This document shows, piece after piece, positions 6,889-9,445 of a stretch of 9,445 nucleotides of DNA. The DNA is taken from positions 1 to 9,445 of the forward strand of contig CAAGBH010000119.1 of NCBI GenBank assembly GCA_900768035.1, written 5' to 3'. The stretch's first letter is position 1; every line of letters starts with the position of its first letter. The DNA comes from Clostridia bacterium. GTDB lineage: Bacteria > Bacillota > Clostridia > Oscillospirales > Acutalibacteraceae. The translations under genes were made by a program, and so were the position numbers. Below the pieces are notes generated by a model, which was given only the letters and a program-made list of their open reading frames with translations, made no database searches and had not been told where the DNA came from.

Positions 6889-6918
6889 TTTTGTCAAGAC
6901 ACAGAACCGTCCCGTGCC
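6889..6918. repeat. Possible fragment of a dispersed Clostridia repeat
   Basis: The stretch contains GTCAAGACACAGAACCGTCC (6893-6912). Its complement reads as ACGGTTCTGTGTCTTGACAA and translates to the tail TVLCLDK, a string I recall from many unrelated Clostridia loci and gene ends. I could not search to confirm this. The copy here lacks a clean second inverted arm, so it may be degenerate. The rest of 6919-7024 is AT-rich and shows nothing else recognisable. Confidence 0.4.
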
Positions 6919-7024
6919 TTCTAAATACTTTCTGAATGATATTATAATTTGCGCCTTGTTTTTATTCAATTGGGTTTTAAACAAAAATTAAGATTAGATA
7001 AAAAATATTTTCATCGTATATGCT

Positions 7025-7537
7025 TTAATTGTTAGATTTTTCTACATAATTAAGAATATCGCCATCGTAATCCGTTTTTCCATACCCTTCTAAAATTTGA
7101 AAGTATAATTCTACTCTATATTCGATATTTTTCGTCAATATTTCATGTAGCGAATCAAAGTGGCTTAAACGTTGCGAACCTTTATAGCAAAAAATATATA
7201 CTTTTTTAAAATCATCACTAATTTTAAATTCTTTTATTATGTCATTATAATTTTCTGCTAAATCGGTTAATTCTTTATTAATGTCATCAATAATTTTATC
7301 TAACAATTTTTGCTTTTGTTGAGGAAGACACCATATTTTATACCGCTGCGTGCGCATTCCAGGAAATCCCATAAAATCTATTGATATATTAGCTTTGTAA
7401 AGATAAAATTCTTTATAATCATCAATATATATACTACTTCTGCCACCCAATTTAATCCCCATATCATAAATCATAATCAAAACAATAATAACAATAAGTA
7501 TTATAATTGTACCAACTTTTATAATTTTTTTAGACAT
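7025..7537 (-). CDS. Unknown 170-aa protein with one N-terminal membrane segment
   Basis: No family recognised. A short basic N-terminus (MSKKIIKVG) is followed by a strongly hydrophobic segment, residues about 8-24 (TIIILIVIIVLIMIYDMG). This fits a signal anchor, with residues 30-170 probably outside the cell; there is no lipobox cysteine and no clear cleavage site. The remaining domain is rich in Lys, Asp, Tyr and Ile, with a probable helical stretch at about 74-100 (QQKQKLLDKIIDDINKEL) and beta-like pieces such as KKVYIFCYKG and EYRVELYFQILEG. The start is well supported by GGAGGG (7544-7549), 6 bases before the ATG. Base composition is clearly more AT-rich than the operon on its left: 10 G/C of 60 at 7201-7260 against 23 of 60 at 5161-5220. 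It lies 110 bases downstream of the lipase gene on the same strand with no clear terminator between, so the two may share a transcript. Confidence 0.78.
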   Translation of the reverse strand: MSKKIIKVGTIIILIVIIVLIMIYDMGIKLGGRSSIYIDDYKEFYLYKANISIDFMGFPGMRTQRYKIWCLPQQKQKLLDKIIDDINKELTDLAENYNDIIKEFKISDDFKKVYIFCYKGSQRLSHFDSLHEILTKNIEYRVELYFQILEGYGKTDYDGDILNYVEKSNN

Positions 7538-7625
7538 GAGGTTCCCTCCAATAAAAAGTAGGATTAATGGAATAAAATACGATTCACAAACCCTTTATTT
7601 CCCTTTCTAAAGTAAAGCTTTTCTT

Positions 7626-7655
7626 ATTATAACTCACAACCATAAATTCAGTTAA
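7626..7655 (-). promoter_or_regulatory. Possible promoter for the 170-aa gene
   Basis: On the minus strand a perfect -10 TATAAT (7626-7631) follows a partial -35 TTAACT (7650-7655) at an 18-base spacing; the -35 overlaps the lipase stop codon. In DNA this AT-rich such a match can be chance. If real, the leader would be about 80 bases and the 170-aa gene could be expressed apart from the lipase. Confidence 0.35.
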
Positions 7656-9445
7656 ATAATCCATATTTAACAGCGGTATAATAAGTAAAAGCAGTATGTG
7701 CATTGTATATATAATCTTGTGAAGCACTACTACCTGTAACAAAAAAATTCGCAATCGTCGTAAACTTAGTATGAGTAAGTCCAAGATCTGTTTCTTGCAA
7801 AATTAACACAGAGTCTCCCATTGCTGCTGGAGCCACGATATTTCTAAAAAAGGTATAGAGAGTATGTGTACCAGAATTAGCAGTATTATAACTGTCTATG
7901 TAATATTTTTGTGTTGTTCCCCATACACCTGATACATAATTTAATAATGCCGTTGTTCTAGATAGAGCAAAAACTACACTGTTTTTTCCTTTTGATTCTT
8001 GTATATATCTATCAACATCATTTTTAAATAAAGTATTATTTGCGTATAAATTCTCTGCGGTTTCAGTATATGTTATACCATGCTTTCCATAACCCCAACT
8101 TGATAAAGGTACTTGAGGAACAAAATCATCATTGAAACAAAAATTAAATATATTATTCCTTGCGGTATTTGAAACCTTAGTATTGTTGGGTGTAGCAAAA
8201 GTATAGGCATAAACATTATTTGTACCAAAAGTCGAAGTTAAAGTTTCTGCTAACAAATTAGCCACCGCTGCGCCACGGCTATGACCAGTAATCATATATA
8301 TTGGATTATTGACGCTGTTTTGTGATATATATTTTGAAAGACCATTTGAGGAATTAGTTCTTAAATCGGTTTCAGCCGCTTTAAAACTATAGTGATTATT
8401 TACAGAAGAATCGTAACTAGTTCCGCTAACATCCATATTTCCTTTCCACTCAATCCCATCAGTTCCTCTTATTATTATAGCAATTAATGTTCGTACTTGC
8501 CCATTATGAGTAACCATTTTTTTCGCCAAAGTATAACTTACATTATGTTCGTTATTATCACCATAATTGTAACTATAAATATTTGAATAATTATCAGTTG
8601 CCAATTCATCTATCAACGCCTCTGGCGTTGTTTTTTCGCTTTCACTATTATCAAAGTAAAAATCCGAACTATTTAACTCAATTGTTTCATAAGCTAACAT
8701 CGCGTATTCTGAACACTTTAAGGCTAAATCGTAATTATAAGTCGTAGAATTATAATTAAAAGTATCTAGCGAAGTTACCTTTATTGAATAACTACCTGTA
8801 GTACTTAATGAATATCCTCTCACCTTTATTCTATATTCTACACCTGTAGTAAGAGTGTATGCAATACCAAAATTGCGACCTTTAGCGCTGTCGTCGTCCT
8901 CTTTTAGAAGCGTAGAGCCTTGATATAATTCTCCATATATATCTGTTGAACCTTCACTTAAAAATGTATAGGTTTTACAATCTGGTGCAGTAAACGTATA
9001 CCAATACTCACCTCCTTGCTCAACATATCCGCTTTTGCTTTGGTTAAGTGTTAATGTTGAGTATGTTGTCGAATTATATGTAAATGTTAAATATGGCTGA
9101 TAATCTTCACCTGACTCTGTAGAAAAGAAATGCCTACCCGAGTTAAACGATGATTCAGAAGTATAATTTTTTAACAAAATACCTTTATCTAAAGCTGAAT
9201 AATCACCTTTCCACGTGGCAACCATACTTGTCAAATCAAATGTTTGCCATCCGGAACAATTGATATAATTCCAAGCGAAATTCTTTTTATAGCTATCCCA
9301 ACCTATATTACCACATCTTGCTGTTGATTCTGTCCATTCATTTCCGGTATATTGCCATAAATCAATACACGATGTTCCTGGATTACCTGAACATTCATAG
9401 ATATGTAACTGCAAACTCGTAATTTGATTAGTCGGTAGGTTTGCA
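7648..9445 (-). CDS. Modular DNRLRE / PPC-like / class 3 lipase protein, 5' end cut off
   Basis: The reading frame is open to the window edge, so the 598 residues seen are the C-terminal part of a larger, probably secreted protein. Numbering is from the edge. (a) Residues 1-124 look like a DNRLRE carbohydrate-binding/adhesin domain: LPTNQITSLQLHIYE, then FDLTSMVATWKGD, then GILLKNYTSES, ending in DYQPYLTFTYN. Four cysteines (18, 26, 44, 63) could form disulfides. (b) About 128-226 resembles a bacterial pre-peptidase C-terminal beta domain (GEYWYTFTAPD ... TTGSYSIKV). (c) About 235-598 is an alpha/beta-hydrolase of the class 3 lipase type: IIIRGTDGIEW (oxyanion region), nucleophile elbow GHSRG with S389, and NDDFVPQVP with D440. 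The catalytic histidine is probably H583 (NAHTAFTYY) near the C-terminus; H455 is an alternative. It should hydrolyse acyl esters outside the cell. Substrate is unknown. The signal peptide and any anchor lie outside the window. Confidence 0.85.
   Translation of the reverse strand, partial: ANLPTNQITSLQLHIYECSGNPGTSCIDLWQYTGNEWTESTARCGNIGWDSYKKNFAWNYINCSGWQTFDLTSMVATWKGDYSALDKGILLKNYTSESSFNSGRHFFSTESGEDYQPYLTFTYNSTTYSTLTLNQSKSGYVEQGGEYWYTFTAPDCKTYTFLSEGSTDIYGELYQGSTLLKEDDDSAKGRNFGIAYTLTTGVEYRIKVRGYSLSTTGSYSIKVTSLDTFNYNSTTYNYDLALKCSEYAMLAYETIELNSSDFYFDNSESEKTTPEALIDELATDNYSNIYSYNYGDNNEHNVSYTLAKKMVTHNGQVRTLIAIIIRGTDGIEWKGNMDVSGTSYDSSVNNHYSFKAAETDLRTNSSNGLSKYISQNSVNNPIYMITGHSRGAAVANLLAETLTSTFGTNNVYAYTFATPNNTKVSNTARNNIFNFCFNDDFVPQVPLSSWGYGKHGITYTETAENLYANNTLFKNDVDRYIQESKGKNSVVFALSRTTALLNYVSGVWGTTQKYYIDSYNTANSGTHTLYTFFRNIVAPAAMGDSVLILQETDLGLTHTKFTTIANFFVTGSSASQDYIYNAHTAFTYYTAVKYGLFN

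Noticed and set aside
7584..7784. 66-codon minus-strand frame over the lipase 3' end
   Set aside because: Out of frame with the lipase, built of low-complexity Leu/Ile from AT-rich DNA, and its start has no clear ribosome binding site.
9412..9414. TTG at 9414 as the lipase start
   Set aside because: The frame continues upstream to the window edge, and the residues before it (LPTNQITSLQLHIYE) fit the DNRLRE domain, so the true start is outside the window.

Overview
This is low-GC Gram-positive DNA, most likely from an anaerobic Clostridia-type Firmicute (gut Ruminococcaceae/Oscillospiraceae-like). The evidence is a YmfF/YmfH-type M16 peptidase pair, a Firmicutes-style cardiolipin synthase with an N-terminal membrane region, strong AGGAGG-type ribosome binding sites and sigma-A promoters. 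The genus cannot be fixed from the window. No tRNA, rRNA, CRISPR array, transposase or riboswitch was seen.

Layout. (1) Left end, minus strand (1-1903): a 47-residue membrane miniprotein with its own consensus promoter and a hairpin terminator, preceded on the same strand by a cardiolipin synthase gene (cls). (2) Positions 1875-1939 hold two back-to-back promoters, one driving cls leftward and one driving a rightward operon. (3) Plus strand, 1975-6870: a tightly packed five-gene run of ymfF-like (degenerate M16), ymfH-like (intact M16 zinc site), lgt, folD and a secreted, membrane-anchored protein of unknown function. Adjacent genes overlap or sit 10 bases apart, so they are probably one transcript. 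The run ends in a perfect 26-base palindrome that contains the last codons and stop codon and can terminate transcription from both sides. (4) Right end, minus strand (7025-9445): a visibly more AT-rich accessory arm with a large modular protein (DNRLRE domain, pre-peptidase-C-like domain, class 3 lipase), cut by the window edge, and downstream of it an unrecognised 170-residue protein with one N-terminal membrane segment.

How the genes fit together. Lgt attaches the lipid to lipoproteins and cls makes cardiolipin, so membrane lipid and envelope functions dominate the left and centre. FolD supplies one-carbon folate intermediates and is probably an operon passenger. The M16 pair looks like a heterodimer with one catalytic and one structural partner. 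The right arm looks like an acquired secreted-enzyme module. A short motif at 6889-6918, which I recall as a widely scattered repeat in Clostridia, lies on the seam between the operon and this arm.

The best candidates for something undescribed are the lipase plus its 170-residue partner, the operon-tail protein at 6235-6870 and the 47-residue miniprotein. None can be assigned a function from sequence alone.
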